DNA from: Paraconiothyrium sp. Pb-2020
Taxonomy: Eukaryota > Ascomycota > Dothideomycetes > Pleosporales > Didymosphaeriaceae
Direction: 5' to 3'
Assembly: GCA_022419385.1 (NCBI GenBank)
Contig: JAJUBI010000010.1
Location: 248,001-312,000 of the forward strand
DNA: 64,000 bases
Made by a program: the position numbers and the translations under genes. The notes beneath the pieces were generated by a model. That model saw only the letters and a program-made list of their open reading frames with translations, did no database searches and was not told where the DNA came from. This document shows positions 12,661-26,099 of the stretch, one piece after another (within the stretch, counting starts at the first letter, position 1; each line of letters begins with the position of its first letter).

Positions 12661-13359
12661 ATGTTCTTTTTTTTTATTTTTATAGTAGTAAAGTATCTTA
12701 TATTACTCTATTAATAGTTTATAATTATAGTAATTTATAGTTTTCGGTAGCGTTATAGTATTTTTAGAGGCCCTAGTAGGTACTAGATTTAGTATTAGTA
12801 ATAATATAATAGAGATTTAGCTTTCTAGTGTACTAATAAATATTAGTGTATTATAGCTTTAAGTAGGGGTAAAATTAACTCTAGTAATTAATTAGGTGTA
12901 GTCTAAAGCCTTTTATATATTATTTTTAGGGTGTTCTTAGTAGTTCTTATTATAATATAGGGTAGAAGGTAGGTGCTAAGGTATAGGTATAGTATACTTA
13001 AGTATAGGCACTAGTACACGTATTAGGGCTCTAAGATTTACTATAGTAATAGTAATATTAATTAAGCTTAATACTAGATTTTAGGGTAGAAAAATTTAGA
13101 GATTCTTTAGAAAGGTGTTTTAAAGAACCTCTAAGTTAACTTTATCTCTATTTATTATAGTAGGTGGTATTCTTATATATTAATATAAAAGTAATATCTT
13201 AAGCCTTAATAGTAGCTTAGGTATAGAAGCTATTATTAATACTAATAATATAACCTTCTAGAATATATTATATATAGTATTATTTATAGTAACTAATTAT
13301 ATACGCTTAGACGCCTATTTCTATATTACCTAAGCTATATAGGATATTAAGTGGTGATA

Positions 13360-16085
13360 TTACTAATATTAGCTAATTTTCCGCCTTATCTAATACCCCC
13401 TAAACCCTGACTTTTATCTAAAGTAAACGTAGCCATAGACCTAGAAGAAGGGAAGACGCTACCCTTTAAACTACTATATAGTAAATTAAAAAAAGAACTA
13501 TAATAAGAAAAGAAATTTATTAAGATAAACCTTATAAAGGGATATATATAACTATTAAAGTTACTAGTAGTAAACCCCTTTATATTTATTATAAAGAAGA
13601 ATAGATTACTATAACTATATATTAATTATTAAAGACTTAATAATATAATAATTAAGAATTAATACCTATTACTAAATATCTTAGAGCTTAGAGACTAACT
13701 CTTAAGAGCTAAGGTCTTTATAATAATAGACCTATAAGATAGATACTACCTTATTAGAATAAAGAAAAATAAAGAATAGAAGACAGCGTTTAAATTATAC
13801 TATAGATTATTTAAATATAAGGTTATACTATTTAGACTTACTAATATACTAGTAGCCTTTTAAGTACTTATTAATTATATACTCTATAAGTATTTAGATA
13901 TATTTATTATTATATATATAGATAATATTCTTATCTTTTGTAAAAATAAATCTAACTATATATTATATATATAGATAGTACTAAAAGCCCTAGATAAGGC
14001 ATACCTAAGAATTAAACTTAAGAAATACTAATTTAATATTAAATAACTTAAATTTCTAGGATATATTATTACTATAAATAGAATTAAGATAGTATTAAGT
14101 AAGGTTAAATATATTAAGAACTAGCTAATACTAAGAAAAATAAAGAATATCTTAGAATTCTTAGAATTCTATAGATTTAACTAATAATTTATTAAGAACT
14201 ATGTAAAGATTAGGGTATTTTTAATAAACCTTATAAAGAAAGGTATACCTTTTATATAGATAGTAGAGTATAGAATATTATTTTAACTTCTAAAAACTCT
14301 ATATATTATAGAACTAGTCTTATATACTTTAGAAATAGAGAACTACTATACTTTAAAATAGATACTAGTAATCTTACACTAGGTACCTATATAAAATAAA
14401 ATAGAATAGTAAATAGTACCTAATTACTACTACTTATATAAGTTTAATAAATAGAAACATAATATAATATATATAATAAAAAACTCTATACTATTATAAA
14501 AATACTATAGAGTCTACACTTTTAGTTATTTAATATTAGAAATTTATATAGACTATAAGAACCTACTAAGGTTTATAATAATAAAGGAATTTATACTAAA
14601 ATAATAAAGATAGTTATAAACTACTAGATAATATAAGTTTAAAAAATCTATATAGTAGGAAAAGAGAATACATAAGTAGATATACTTAGTAGATAAAGTA
14701 ATTTAATAGAAGAAAAGGTTAATGCCTTCTCTATAATTCTTTATAAAACTAAAAATAGATTTCTAGAAACTAATAGTAGAACTTAACTAACTCCTTATAG
14801 CTATAAGAGAAGTACTAAAGGAACTATAAACTAAGATTATCTAATAATACATAATATAACCCTATATATAGATATCTAGGTATTAAGAAAATAATAGAAC
14901 TTATCTAATAAAACTATAGCTTTAAAGAATTAAGAAAGTAGTAATAAACTTTATATATAAGTATATAGACTACTAAAGGAATAAATATATAATATATCTT
15001 AAATATAGAGAAATATAGGTAATTAAACTATTAATAGCTCTATAAAAAGATATTATAATAGACTTTATTACTAGATTACTAAAATCTAAAGACCTAGTTA
15101 TAGAACTTAGATATAATACTATTCTAGTAATTATATACTAACTTACTAAGTATATTAAGTTAATACTATATTATAAGATAACTATAGCTAAGGAACTTAC
15201 TTTCCTTATTCTAGACTAACTTATCAGATATTATAGAATTTCTAAAATAATTATAAGTAATAGAGATAAGCTCTTTATATTAAATTATTAGATTATACTT
15301 ATAGTACTTATTAGAATAAAAAGATAATTATTAATAGTATATTACCTATAGATAGATAGATAAATAGAATAAACTAACTAAATAATAGAAATATACCTAT
15401 ATATCTACTATAATAACTAGAAGAATAACTAGATTTATTTCCTACTAATAGCATAACTAGTATATAATAATAGGATATTAGCTATAATAGGCTATACACT
15501 ATTTTATATAAATTATAGTAGATACCTATATTTCTTTAACTAAATATTTCCTATAAATATATAAATAGAATAAGCTATTAAGATAGTAAGAAAAATAAAA
15601 AAAATTTATAAATAATTTTAAAGAAACCTTAAGCTTAATAGTAAGTAATTTCCTATATAAACTAAAAATAGAAAATAGTACTTTAGCTAAAAAAGGGGAA
15701 TAAAGTATATCTACTTATAAAAGATCTTTAAACCTAAAAAAGAAAGTATAAAAAACTAAATTATATTAAAATTAGACTATTTTATATTTCTAAATAAATA
15801 TTAATAGTAAACTATAAATTAGAATTACTACTAGATATAAAGATATACTTAGTTTTTTATATAGACTATTTAGAGCTAGTATACCCTAATATACTAGTTA
15901 AAACCATCTTCTATTACTAACCTAAGAAGGAAATAAATTTAAAGTTAAAGCAATTTTAGAAAAATAACTAAGTATTAACCTTAAGTAAGCTAAATACCTT
16001 ATTAAGTAAAAAGGTATCTATATAGTAAGAATATATAAAAACTAGAAGATAACCTAGGTAACTATTAGTAAATACTACTAGAGTA
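13360..16085 (+). mobile_element. Degenerate Ty3/gypsy pol B (RT, RNase H, integrase, chromodomain-like)
   Basis: The plus strand gives a continuous gypsy pol signal through stops. IDLEEGKT lies near 13435 at the start of the RT region. A Y-R-x-L-N motif follows near 13615-13640, then the KTAF and F-x-LTN motifs near 13785-13850. The catalytic stretch IYIDNILIF lies near 13913-13940. The RNase H D-x-KNLLRF motif lies near 14555, and the integrase core near 15050-15400 (IISNRDKLF, where the family has S-D-R). A chromodomain-like YLIK-x-KG stretch lies near 15990-16020. It differs from A in the region after the chromodomain, so it is a separate family. No 5' LTR or gag could be recognised upstream of 13360, so this is a 5'-truncated or unrecognisable copy. 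Confidence 0.7.
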
Positions 16086-17060
16086 TTATAAGGGGGTTCT
16101 ATATACCTAACCTAGGCTGGCCTTATAGGTATTTAGTAATTAAGAGTAGATAGATAATAAAGGGTATAAGAATATTTTAACCTTACTATGGAAAGTAAGG
16201 TAATAATTATATAAAAAGACTAATAGATCTTATATAGAAGATATACTTTAATTTTAACTATAGAAGTTAACTATAAAGAATAAGAAAAATACTAAAGTCC
16301 CTTTAGACTATATACTATTCTTTATTATTCTTCTAATTTCTTAGTTTACTATATTTCCTAGAATTATACCTTCTTAGTAGAAGTATTTTAGTTAATTTTA
16401 CTAAGCTAGTTACTTCTAGAATCTAGTTCTTTAGTAGAATTCTAGTATATAATTGTAAAATCTTTAATAAGATTATATAAGTTATATAAGTTTTAATTAT
16501 CTATTTAGTACTAGCTTCTATTACTAAGCTAATTATTAAAATATTTATAATAACCTAAGATATAATAATTCTATATTTTATATCTAGATTTATATTTATA
16601 TTAGCTTAATAATAAGCTTCTTAATATCTTATAAGTTCTTATAAGATCTTATAAGATTTCTTATAAAAGATAAAAACTAAAATAATTAATATTTCCTATA
16701 ATAGACTAGCTTATAAGCTAGTCTAATAATTTATATATATACTATTACCTAATCTAGATTAGTCCTAAATATCCAAAATTAGGTTAGTATATAAACTAGT
16801 CTTTTTATATTATCTTTTTGTGTTTTCTGAGGAGACCCGTAAGGGACCCATAGAGGAGAGCTAAGATAGGAGAAATTCTAGAGATAGGACTTTGGATAAC
16901 TATTAGATAGGAAATTACTAGGTAATAGTTTGAGGAGATCCGTAGATCGGAATTAGGGGGATCCGATAGTAGGAGAATAGTGGGGAGCCGATCTATCTAT
17001 ATATATAGGCGTTGTTTCTCTACTTTTCAGTTCTGTACCTAGCAAACAATATCAACCTTT
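16086..17060 (+). repeat. Probable 3' LTR region of gypsy B
   Basis: Directly after the B chromodomain is a purine run (ATAAGGGGG), followed by sequence that recurs in inverted orientation at 27235-27480. Further on, 16815-17060 is a GC-richer patch with a TATATATA stretch near 17000 and less RIP than its surroundings, as would fit a promoter-bearing LTR. The far end of the repeat is not defined and no matching 5' LTR was found. The assignment is inference from position. Confidence 0.4.
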
Positions 17061-17188
17061 TAACTTATAGTTAGTTATAAGTTATACTTCTATTTATATC
17101 TTTTAGATAAAGATATATTTATATATTAAGTATTACCTTTCTATTTAAGCCTAGTATATAAAGGTGCCTAGGTCCTTTTATTACTAGT

Positions 17189-17238
17189 AAGAAAGTCTTA
17201 TTACTAAGGCTACCTACCTACGTTTACGAGACTTTCTT
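17189..17238. other. Perfect 10-bp inverted repeat (hairpin)
   Basis: AAGAAAGTCT at 17189-17198 is matched by its exact reverse complement at 17229-17238, and the match extends imperfectly outward through TACTAG. The 30-bp loop is less AT-rich than the surroundings. It may be an end of an old element or a stem-loop in an LTR remnant. No function can be assigned. Confidence 0.4.
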
Positions 17239-17449
17239 ATAACTAGTATCTATTCTCTAGTTAGTAATAAAGGTATTACTAATATTATATATATAATTAT
17301 CCCCCTTTACTAGATTTTAATCTATTATAATTATAATATAGAGTTTATAAATAGTTAATAAAAAATATACTAAAAGTACTTTGAATAAACTTAAAAGTTT
17401 AGAATTAGAAAAAATACTATACTATTAATAAGATCTATTATAGACTATA

Positions 17450-17830
17450 TAGTTAGAGAGAAACCTATAAGGGTATTAGTAATAATATAGTTAAAAGATA
17501 CTATATTTATTTCTTTCTATTCTTAGCTAACCTATTAGTAAAATATAAAGTCTTTTTATATATATACTCTTTAGCCTATACTAAAATTCTTTTATTTTAT
17601 AATAACTAAGTAATTATAGTTACTAGTTCTTTTTTATTCTCTTTAACCTTATTCTTATACTCTTTATAAGTCTTATCTAGAAAAGACTTTAATATATCTA
17701 TATATAGCTTTCTAATATAAATATATTTAGTATACTTTAGACTAGAATTAGGTATAATATAATATAGAGTACACTCTATAGTACACCTAATATAAGAAAT
17801 TTCTATAGTTATATTAGCCTTAAGAATTTT
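17450..17830 (-). pseudogene. Second copy of the element-A antisense frame
   Basis: The minus strand aligns by eye with plus-strand 2210-2560 of element A, with many additional TA substitutions. Together with the LTR remnant at 17974-18511 it shows an older, inverted, plus-coded copy of family A whose 5' part is no longer recognisable. Confidence 0.5.
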
Positions 17831-17960
17831 ATTATATAAATAGAGTTAATAGAAATAGAAGTTAGAAGGTATTATAGCTACCTACTAGAAACTAGTAGAT
17901 ATAGGGCTTATACTTATATAATAGTGATTAAGGGATATATAATTTAAGGATAAATTTATA

Positions 17961-17973
17961 AAAAAGGGGATAA
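17961..17973 (+). other. Polypurine tract of old family-A copy
   Basis: AAAAAGGGGATAA directly precedes the LTR remnant that starts at 17974. Its place and composition fit a plus-strand primer and set the orientation of this old copy as plus, opposite to element A. Confidence 0.5.
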
Positions 17974-18511
17974 TATTAGAATCTAGACCTAAGTAAAAGT
18001 TAGGACCTTATTTTATATTATAATAATACTTACTATTAACTTATATGGAGTAGAGTATATATTTTAACTATACTACTAGGTACTAAGAGAAGTTATATAA
18101 CTAATAGGTAATAGGTAATAGTTAACTATTAATTATATAACTAATAATTAATAAGTAATATTTAATAAGTAATAGTTAACTATTAATTATATAACTAATA
18201 GTTAAAAAGTAATACTTAATAAGTAATAGTTAACTATTAATTATATAACTAATAGTTAATAAGTAATATTTAATAAGTAATAGTTAACTATTAACTAGGC
18301 TAAGTATATAGGAACCTAAGTATAGAGTTTCTATACTTATATTTAACTTATTTATTAATTTATTATTTAGATTTACTTAGGCTCCTTTATTAACTTATTA
18401 TACTTTATAAAATACTTTTATATTAATAAGACTTCTCTCTTTCTCTTAGTTATCTTACCTAAGAACTAACCTTAACCCTTTTAGAATTAGCTACCCTTTA
18501 GGAGTTTAATA
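17974..18511 (+). repeat. Old family-A LTR remnant carrying a tandem repeat
   Basis: The left end (TATTAGAATCTAG) and the right 214 bp (18298-18511) match the reverse complement of the 416-bp LTR of element A, with heavy transition damage. The remnant is about 538 bp long. The central GCGCT-rich part of the normal LTR is replaced by the 54-bp tandem array at 18094-18296. It is the 3' LTR of a decayed plus-oriented copy. Confidence 0.6.
18094..18296. repeat. 54-bp tandem repeat
   Basis: GTTAACTATTAA recurs at 18121, 18175, 18229 and 18283, an exact 54-bp period, with a partial unit before the first. Units differ by only a few bases. Each unit contains a near-palindrome in which GTTAACTATTAATTATATAA is followed by CTAATAGTTAA. 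The array lies inside the LTR remnant 17974-18511. Confidence 0.9.
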
Positions 18512-18675
18512 AGTTAGTAACTTCTAGTAAAGAAAAACTTTTATTTTAACTATAAAATTTTTAGTAGTTTATAAAGTAATCTAATTCTAGAGACTAGACG
18601 TGTAGTAAACTAAATATACTAAAAAATACTTTTATAAATTAGTTAATTTAGATTTATATTTTAATATAAGCTTAG

Positions 18676-19158
18676 TGTTACGGCTGCTATACTACAATAG
18701 AATTACGGGAACCAATATAATAACAGCAGTAACCAGTTGGATTATATAGATAAGTATTATAACTATAGGTTAGATGCTAAGTACAATATAAACATATAAG
18801 TAAAGTTATATAATTAAATTTGTAGATCTGTAAATGCTAAGGATATAGAGCTATAGAGCTAGAATCTGTAAATCTATAAAAACTTATAAATAGAGCCTAT
18901 AGAGCCTAGGTCTAATAGCAGTATATAGAGATAATAGATTACTATTAGTAATCCCTTATTATTAATCTATAATATAGTTTACTGTATCTAGTTTTTTTAT
19001 AGAAGATTACCCTTAAGTCTTTAGCAATATATTCTTATTATAGTAATTAATTAACACTTACCTCCTATATAACTTATATAACCCTACACGCTACTTATCT
19101 CTTACTAGAACTCTAACTAGGCTACAGCTTATAATAGTGTTAAGAAGGCCCTATTACA
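18676..19158 (+). repeat. 5' LTR of element C
   Basis: It begins TGTTACGGCTGC and ends CCCTATTACA. It pairs with 25343-25822. The two copies are collinear and differ mainly by transitions and a few single-base gaps. Confidence 0.9.
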
Positions 19159-20127
19159 CTTTAATAATTATATTTTAAGAGTTTCTATAGGTATATATCT
19201 AAGTTACTCTTACTAAATAATAGCTCCTACAGTAAACTAACTAATATTATTAGACCTAACAGACCTAGTCTAGATAAAGAAATAACTTAACTACCTAAAT
19301 AAAGAAAACTAAAGGTAAAAGAATACCTATAATAAGTTAGTAGAATAAGTAAAGGCTATATTAGAAGGAAAAGGAGAAGAAGCTAATAAGATAATAAAAA
19401 AATAGATCTAGAAAATAGAGCTTAAAATAAGGAGTAGACCCTTAAAACTAGCTAATTTAAAAAAGTTTAATAGAATAAGAACTAAGCTTAGGGGATTTCT
19501 AGCCTCTATATTCCTCAATTTAGATTTAAATTAAGAATACCTTAGAGAAGAAGATTAGAAAGTGGCTTATATAGTAATCTATTTTATAGGTAAGGTAATA
19601 GACTAGTTTAATAGTTATCTTATAGACTAGAGGGTAAACTAAGTAAATAACTAGAAAATAGAAATTAACCTTATTTTTATAAGCTATACTTATTTTAAGT
19701 AAAAGCTTTAACTAACCTTTAGTAATATTAATGCAGAATATATAGCTAAATAGAAACTTTTAAAGCTCTAATAGACTAAGATAGTAGTAGCCTATATATT
19801 AGTATTTAAACAGCTGGCTAATAAGGTCTTAGACTATAAAGAATAGGCTCTAATATAGAAGTTCTATAAAGAACTTAAATTAGATATTAGATATAAAATA
19901 ATTAGAATAGAGAAACTAATAACTCTACCTATAATAATTAAATAAGCTATCTAAGTAGATAATAAGTTATTTCTATAGAAATAAAATAATAAAGAAGAAA
20001 GTAGATATAGCGTAAATAACTAAAACTATAAAACTTATAATAGAGAGAATCTAATAGTCTTAGATACTAATAAAGAGAAGGGATTAAGTTAGAATGTAAT
20101 AAAGGAAAAGTAATATAAGAAAGGCAC

Positions 20128-20170
20128 TTATTTTAGCTATAGTAAGAAAGGCTATATAGCTAGAAACTGC
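20128..20170 (+). pseudogene. Degraded gag zinc knuckle of element C
   Basis: A CCHC knuckle is readable (YFSYSKKGYIARNC), in which the first and second Cys and the His have become Tyr by single transitions. The last Cys is kept. It lies upstream of the protease in the usual gag position. Confidence 0.75.
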
Positions 20171-21359
20171 CTAAGTAAAAGCTAGGAAAAGTCTATAAAA
20201 GGTACTAAAGAGAAGCTAAAGAAATAAAAGACTTTAAAGAAAACTAAAAAGAAGCTAGCTAGTAGTAAGAAATATAAAGCTACTTATTAGGCTAAGTATT
20301 TCTAAGATATATATATATTATATATAAAGATAAAAAAGGACACAGGGTACTAGCCTATAGGAGAAAGGCTAGTAGCAACTTAAGAAGAATAAATAATTCT
20401 ATAGCTTAAGAAGTAAAACGCCTAGGTCCTAGAATTCTATAATACTAAAGATTTAGAAAGTGAATCTAATAATAATAAAGAAGATAGTAACTTAGATAAA
20501 TTAGTAAATACTCTATTCTAGTTAACTTTAAGGGGAGACAAACCCTTCTCCTTATTACTAGTATAGGAGGCACCTATATCCCCTAGTAAGAATATCTATA
20601 TAGGAGGAGTTAAATACTTCTAACCTACTAGACTAATATATAAAGTGGCCAGGCCGGTTAAGACTAAAGATATATAATAAATAATTAAAAGCCTACGCTT
20701 CTACTATAAGAATTTATATAGGGAAACTATCTATAAGTTTAAAAAAACTAGAAGATCTAGTTTCTATAAAATATAAAGTTTATAAGCTTTAATAAATAGG
20801 TAGAACAAAATATAGTTCTAGTAAAAGAAATACTAAATAAATAAGAATAGACTTAGATTGCTAATAAAATTAAGTAAATAAATAAGGCTTATATACCTTA
20901 AGTTATAATAAAATACTAAATTCTAGTTAAGGAAGAATACTTAGATAAGTTAGTAAAACCTATAAAAGAGAATAATCTCTAAATACTAACTAAATACCTA
21001 GCGCATTATAAGTTATTATAAATATTATATATTATAGATAGCTACCTAATACACCTAATTTTAAAAAAGAAGTATTATACCTTTCTAATTTAGATAATAG
21101 ATAACCCCTATAATAACCTTATTTTAAGGGATAAAGTACACAGGTAGCACCTAAAAAAGAAGTATAGAGAATACCTAGTACTAGCCCTTAGACTACTCTT
21201 ATCTATTAAATATATAAAAGGGTAACCTTAGTATAAGTGCCTAGAGAATAAGTGCCCTTAGTATATAGCTAAGAAAATATAGATAAAGTATTAGCTAAAA
21301 GGTAAGAAAGTCTTAAGGGGCATATAGAGACTATATATTATAATTTAGAAAGAATACTA

Positions 21360-24300
21360 AGGAAAACTAATTAGAGTAATAATTAATAGTAAAGTAATAT
21401 AAAACTTTATCTCTAAGGACTTTATAGAAGATAAAGGGCTCTACTATACTAATAAAATAGAGAAAAGAACTTTATTTAATATTAAGGGACTGCCTTTTTA
21501 GGAATAAATCTATATAGAAATAACACTAGAAACCTTCCTATTTAAAGGACTAGTTATTACTAACTTTATTATAGACTTAGCTAAGATAGATAATTAGTAA
21601 GATGTAATTTTAGGAATACTATAGCTAAGATAGGTTAACCTAACTATCTACTAGAGAATAAAATAAGTCTAATACCTATACTAATTAGTAGCAAGTAAGG
21701 AACTTACCCTAAGAATACTAGATTAATACTAGAGGTTTATAGATATCTTTAATAAACTAGAGGGATACCTTCTAGAACACGCTAAATAGAACTGCAAAAT
21801 TAGACTAGAAAAAGAAAAATAACCTATATAGGGACTAGTATATAAAATAACTAAATAAGAACTTAAGGTTACTAAACAGTATATTAAGAATAACCTTAAG
21901 TAAAAGTATATTAGGCCTTTCTAGTCTTCTATAGCTTATAGAGTTACCTTTACAGAGAAAAAGGATAATCTAGAACTATAGTTTTATATTAACTTTAGAA
22001 AAATAAATACTATTATAATTAAGAATAGGTACCTATTACCCTTAATCTTAAATCTATAAGACTAACTCTAAGATGCAAAAATCTTTACCTATTTAGATAT
22101 AAAAAATACGTACTACTAAATTAGAATAAAGAAAGGTAAGAAATAGAAAACTGCTTTTAGAATAAAGCTAGGGCTATTTAAGTATAATATTATACCCTTT
22201 AGGCTTACTAATACCCTAGTAGTCTTTTAGAGACAAATTAATACTATGCTCTAAGAATATATTAGTAAGTATACTATAGTATACTTAGATAATATCTTAA
22301 TATACTTAAGTAATAAGTAAGACTACTAAAAGTATATAAAAGAGGTACTAAACTATATAAGTAAGGCTAAGCTAAATCTAAAGCTTAAGAAATATAAATT
22401 TTATATTACCTAAACTATCTTTCTAGGATTTATAGTAAAACCTAGAAAGCTTAAGATTAAGTAAATAAAACTATAAGAAATCTTAAACTAGGGAAAACTA
22501 GAAAATATTAAGAATATCTAATTCTTTTTAGAATTTTATAATTATATAGGAAGTTTATTCTAGACTAGATAAAGATAATAGAGCCTCTTATAAGGCTAAC
22601 TAAGAAAGAAGTACCCTTTAAATAAATAGATAAATACTAATAAGTAATAAATTAGCTTAAGAAAGAATTTACTAAGAAACCTATTTTATAAATCTTTAAT
22701 TTCTATTATCCTACTATACTAAAAACAGATGTATTAAATTTTGCTATAGGGGTATATTTACTTTAGTAAGATCTAGAAATAGATAAAAAGCACCTATATA
22801 GCTATTACTTCTAAAAAATATAAAAAGCTAAACTTAACTATAATATCTATAATAAGAAAATGCTAGTAATAGTTAAAGTATTTAAAGAATAGAGAACTTA
22901 CCTCTAAAGTATAAAATACTAGACACTAGTCTTCTTAGACTATAAGAATTTAATAGGATTTATAATAAATAAAGCCCTTATACCCTAGTAAGTAAAATAG
23001 GCGCAGACTTTATTAATATATAATTTTAAGATTATATACACCTAAGAAATAGAAAACCTTTAGGTAGATGCCTTAAGTAGAAGACCTAACTTATAAAGTA
23101 AAGCTAAAGTATTAGGGGCCCTACTTTAATTTAATAAAGATAGTACTATTATCTATAATATACTAAAACTAGCGGCAATAATAGAAACCTAGACTAGTAT
23201 ATAGTATAACTAGATTAAGAAGAAAATAGTAATTAGTAATAAAAATATTAGCTACCTGCCTATAGGGACAAAGTATAAGAATAATATTTATAAGGTCTTT
23301 AATAGAATCTTTGTTTCTGCCAAAATTTAATATAAGTTTGTAAGATAATTTTACGAGGCACTAGTATATAGCTACTAAGAAATTAAATAAATATTAGAAT
23401 AATTAATAAGGGATTATTACTTCCCTTAAGCCTAATAAATAGTTATAAAAGTCTTACGCAACTATACTAATTACTACTAGAATAAACTAAATAGGTACGC
23501 ACTATATAGATAACTATAATCTATAGAAGTTTCTAATTAACTATAGGGTATAGTTATAATAGACTTTATTATAGAACTACTAAAATCTAAGGACCTAGAT
23601 AATAAGGTAGAATATAATAGAATTATAGTTATTATTAATAAAGCAACTAAGTACGTATACTTCCTACTATATAAAGAGGTTAGTAAAGTAGAATATATAG
23701 CCTTTTACTTTACTTTTATAGTAATAGTATAATATAGAGCTCTAGATAAAATTATTATAAATAGAGATATCTACTTTATATCTAAGTTCTAGTAAACTAT
23801 ATTTGCCCTTATAGGTATTAAGTATAGTATATTAACAGCCTATTATCTATAAATAAATAGGTAGATAGAATAAATAAACTAGATAGTAGAATAATTCCTT
23901 AGGTATTACCTAAACTACTAGTAGAATAACTAAGTAGAGTTGCTCTTTATAGCATAATTAGCCTATAATAGCTTATAATATAGCACTACTAGAGTTTTAC
24001 TATTCTTTATAAACTATAGATTTAACCCAGCAGCCTACTAAGTACCTAGAACTATAAAGTTTTAGAGTATAGATAGAGAGTAGTAGGCTAAGGAAATTAT
24101 ATAAATTTATAGCTAACTCTAGTAAGATACTATATTTCTATAAGGAAAAATAGAAAAATACTATAATCTTAAGTATAAGCCTACACCTGCACTAAAGAAG
24201 GAAGAAAAAGTCTAGCTACTATAAAAAAATATTGCTAGTAAATAACTATTAAACCAACTAGACTACCTAAAAATTAGACTATATAAGGTTTTAGAGCAAA

Positions 24301-24610
24301 TTACTCTAGTTTTATTTAAACTATAACTCCTAAATAGTATAAATAAATACCTAGTATTCTATATAGCCCTCTTAGAAAAAGTGCTATAAAATATAGAACC
24401 TACAGTCTATAAAGTAGATATATATAAAGAATAGTAAAAAGAATAGAAAGTAGTAAGTATTAATAGATACTAACTAGTAAATAGTTAAAGTTACTATAAG
24501 GTTAAATAGCTAGAACGCAATAAGAAGAGAAACCTATAGAATAATATTTAAAAACTAGAAAGTAACCTTAACTACCCTAAGAAGTTAGAGAAATATTAAC
24601 TAAACTAATT
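21360..24610 (+). pseudogene. Degenerate gypsy pol of element C
   Basis: Plus-strand motifs in order through stops are as follows. A protease-like stretch VIINSKVI-x-NFIS (normally I-D-S-G-A) lies near 21378-21415. RT begins with YINFRKINTI near 21986 and has the catalytic stretch VYLDNILIYLS near 22278-22310. RNase H follows to about 23060. The integrase core near 23560-23900 contains the IIINRDIYF and ILTAYYL stretches, where IISDRD and TAYHPQ are usual. A chromodomain-like YKVK-x-LEYNKK stretch lies near 24490-24530. Catalytic Asp residues have become Asn by G-to-A change, so the gene is dead. Confidence 0.85.
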
Positions 24611-25328
24611 TCTTAAAGAAAGCCTAGAGATATTAGACTAAGAGCTAGACTATTTTATAAAAAACTATAAAGATTGCTACTATTAAAGAAGGTATAAGTA
24701 GTATTTTAAAAGACTACTCTACTCTTCTTAGAACTATTCTATAGACTAGCAGCTCTTAGTTCTACTTCTTTCTAATTTAGTTTAGCCTTAAGGAATACTA
24801 ACTAATAATTTTTCTATCTATTAAGAAGTTCTTTCTATTTCTATAACTATAATATCTTTAAATAAGTATTAGCTAAGCGCTAGGTAGTAGTAGTAGTAGT
24901 ATTTAGAGTATTCTCTTAAGCCTTCTTAGCCTTAATAAGTTTAGCTTAAATTTTAGCTTAGGAATAATTAGTGCTGCACACTATAAATAGTTAATATAGA
25001 TAGAACTATAGTAGCAGATAATATACTCTTAGCTACTAAAATACTATTAATATTATAAGAACTATAAACATTTAAATAAATATAAGCCTTATAAGCAGAA
25101 CACTTAGGTATATTATATAGTAAAAGCCTATAAGAAATTTTAAGCCTATTACAACAGGAATAAGGTATAGTAAAAAATCTATAATAACTAATTTTATTAG
25201 TAAGAGTAAGTTGTTTGTTAGTTTTATAAGAAGGTATAAAGGGCGACAATAAACTACTATATAATAGGGCCTACCCTACTAATATAGCATAACCCCTGCA
25301 ACAGATAAATCTTTAGGCTGAACATATA

Positions 25329-25342
25329 AAAGGGGGAGATAG
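25329..25342 (+). other. Polypurine tract of element C
   Basis: AAAAGGGGGAGATAG-type purine run directly before the 3' LTR. It confirms the plus orientation of element C. Confidence 0.75.
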
Positions 25343-25822
25343 TATTATAGCTGCTATACTATAATAGAATTATAGAAACTAATATAATAATAGCAGCAAC
25401 TAGTTAGATTATATAGATAAGTATTATAACTATAGGTTAGATGCTAAGTATAATATAAACACGTAAGTAAAGTTATATAATTAGATCTATAAATCTATAA
25501 ATACTAAGAATATAGAGCTACAAAGCTAGAATCTATAGATCTATAAAAATTATAAATAGAGCCTATAGAGCCTAGGTCTAATAGCAGTATATAGAGATAA
25601 TAGATTACTATTAGTAATTTCTTATTATTAATTATAATACAGTTTACTATATCTAGTTTTCTTATAGAAGATTACCCTTAAGTCTTTAGTAATATATTCT
25701 TATTGTAGTAATTAATTAACGCTTACCCCCTATATAACTTATACAACCCTGCACGCTACTATCTCTTACTAGAACCCTAACTAGGCCGCGGCTTGCAACA
25801 GTGTTAAGAAGGCCCTATTACA
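25343..25822 (+). repeat. 3' LTR of element C
   Basis: It begins TATTATAGCTGC (TG changed to TA) and ends CCCTATTACA. It is followed by CTTAG, the target duplication. Sequence beyond resumes the interrupted AT-rich host. Confidence 0.9.
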
Positions 25823-26099
25823 CTTAGTTACCTTTCTTATACTTCTAAAATAAATAACTAAGTATAAAGGCTTTTAGTCTCTTATATATAATTTTAGCTA
25901 GCTAATTTATTATTATATAGTTATATATAATAACTTTACTTCTTGAAAAATAAAAGAATCTAAATTAAAATCTAGACTAGATAGTAGACTTTATAGAAAT
26001 AAACCTTAATATATTAGTATAATTTATTTATTACTTTAGAGAGTATATATAAATATATATAATATATTATCTATAAAAGGGTAAGAGCCTTTTTAAGTA

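Larger units (their letters stand above)
8377..13359. repeat. AT-rich relic DNA, partly unidentified
   Basis: Apart from the HARBI1-like transposase relic near 8880-9700 and an unidentified minus-strand frame near 11700-12660, this stretch shows only RIP-altered, stop-riddled sequence. No LTR pair, terminal inverted repeat or target duplication could be assigned by eye. Confidence 0.5.
18676..25822 (+). mobile_element. Complete Ty3/gypsy chromovirus C (RIP-decayed)
   Basis: The element is bounded by two direct repeats (18676-19158 and 25343-25822) and flanked by the 5-bp target duplication CTTAG at 18671-18675 and 25823-25827. Plus-strand reading through stops gives a gag zinc knuckle, protease, RT, RNase H, integrase and a chromodomain-like end. 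A purine tract (AAAAGGGGGAGATAG) precedes the 3' LTR. All coding parts are disrupted by stops created by transitions. About 700 bp between the chromodomain and the 3' LTR hold no pol signal, as in element A. Confidence 0.9.

Noticed and set aside
24968..25249. 93-codon minus-strand frame, the longest open frame in the AT block
   Set aside because: It lies inside element C in a RIP-altered stretch. RIP makes TAG/TAA on the plus strand but leaves TTA/CTA readable on minus, so a long minus frame can arise by chance. It is kept only as part of the antisense-frame finding.
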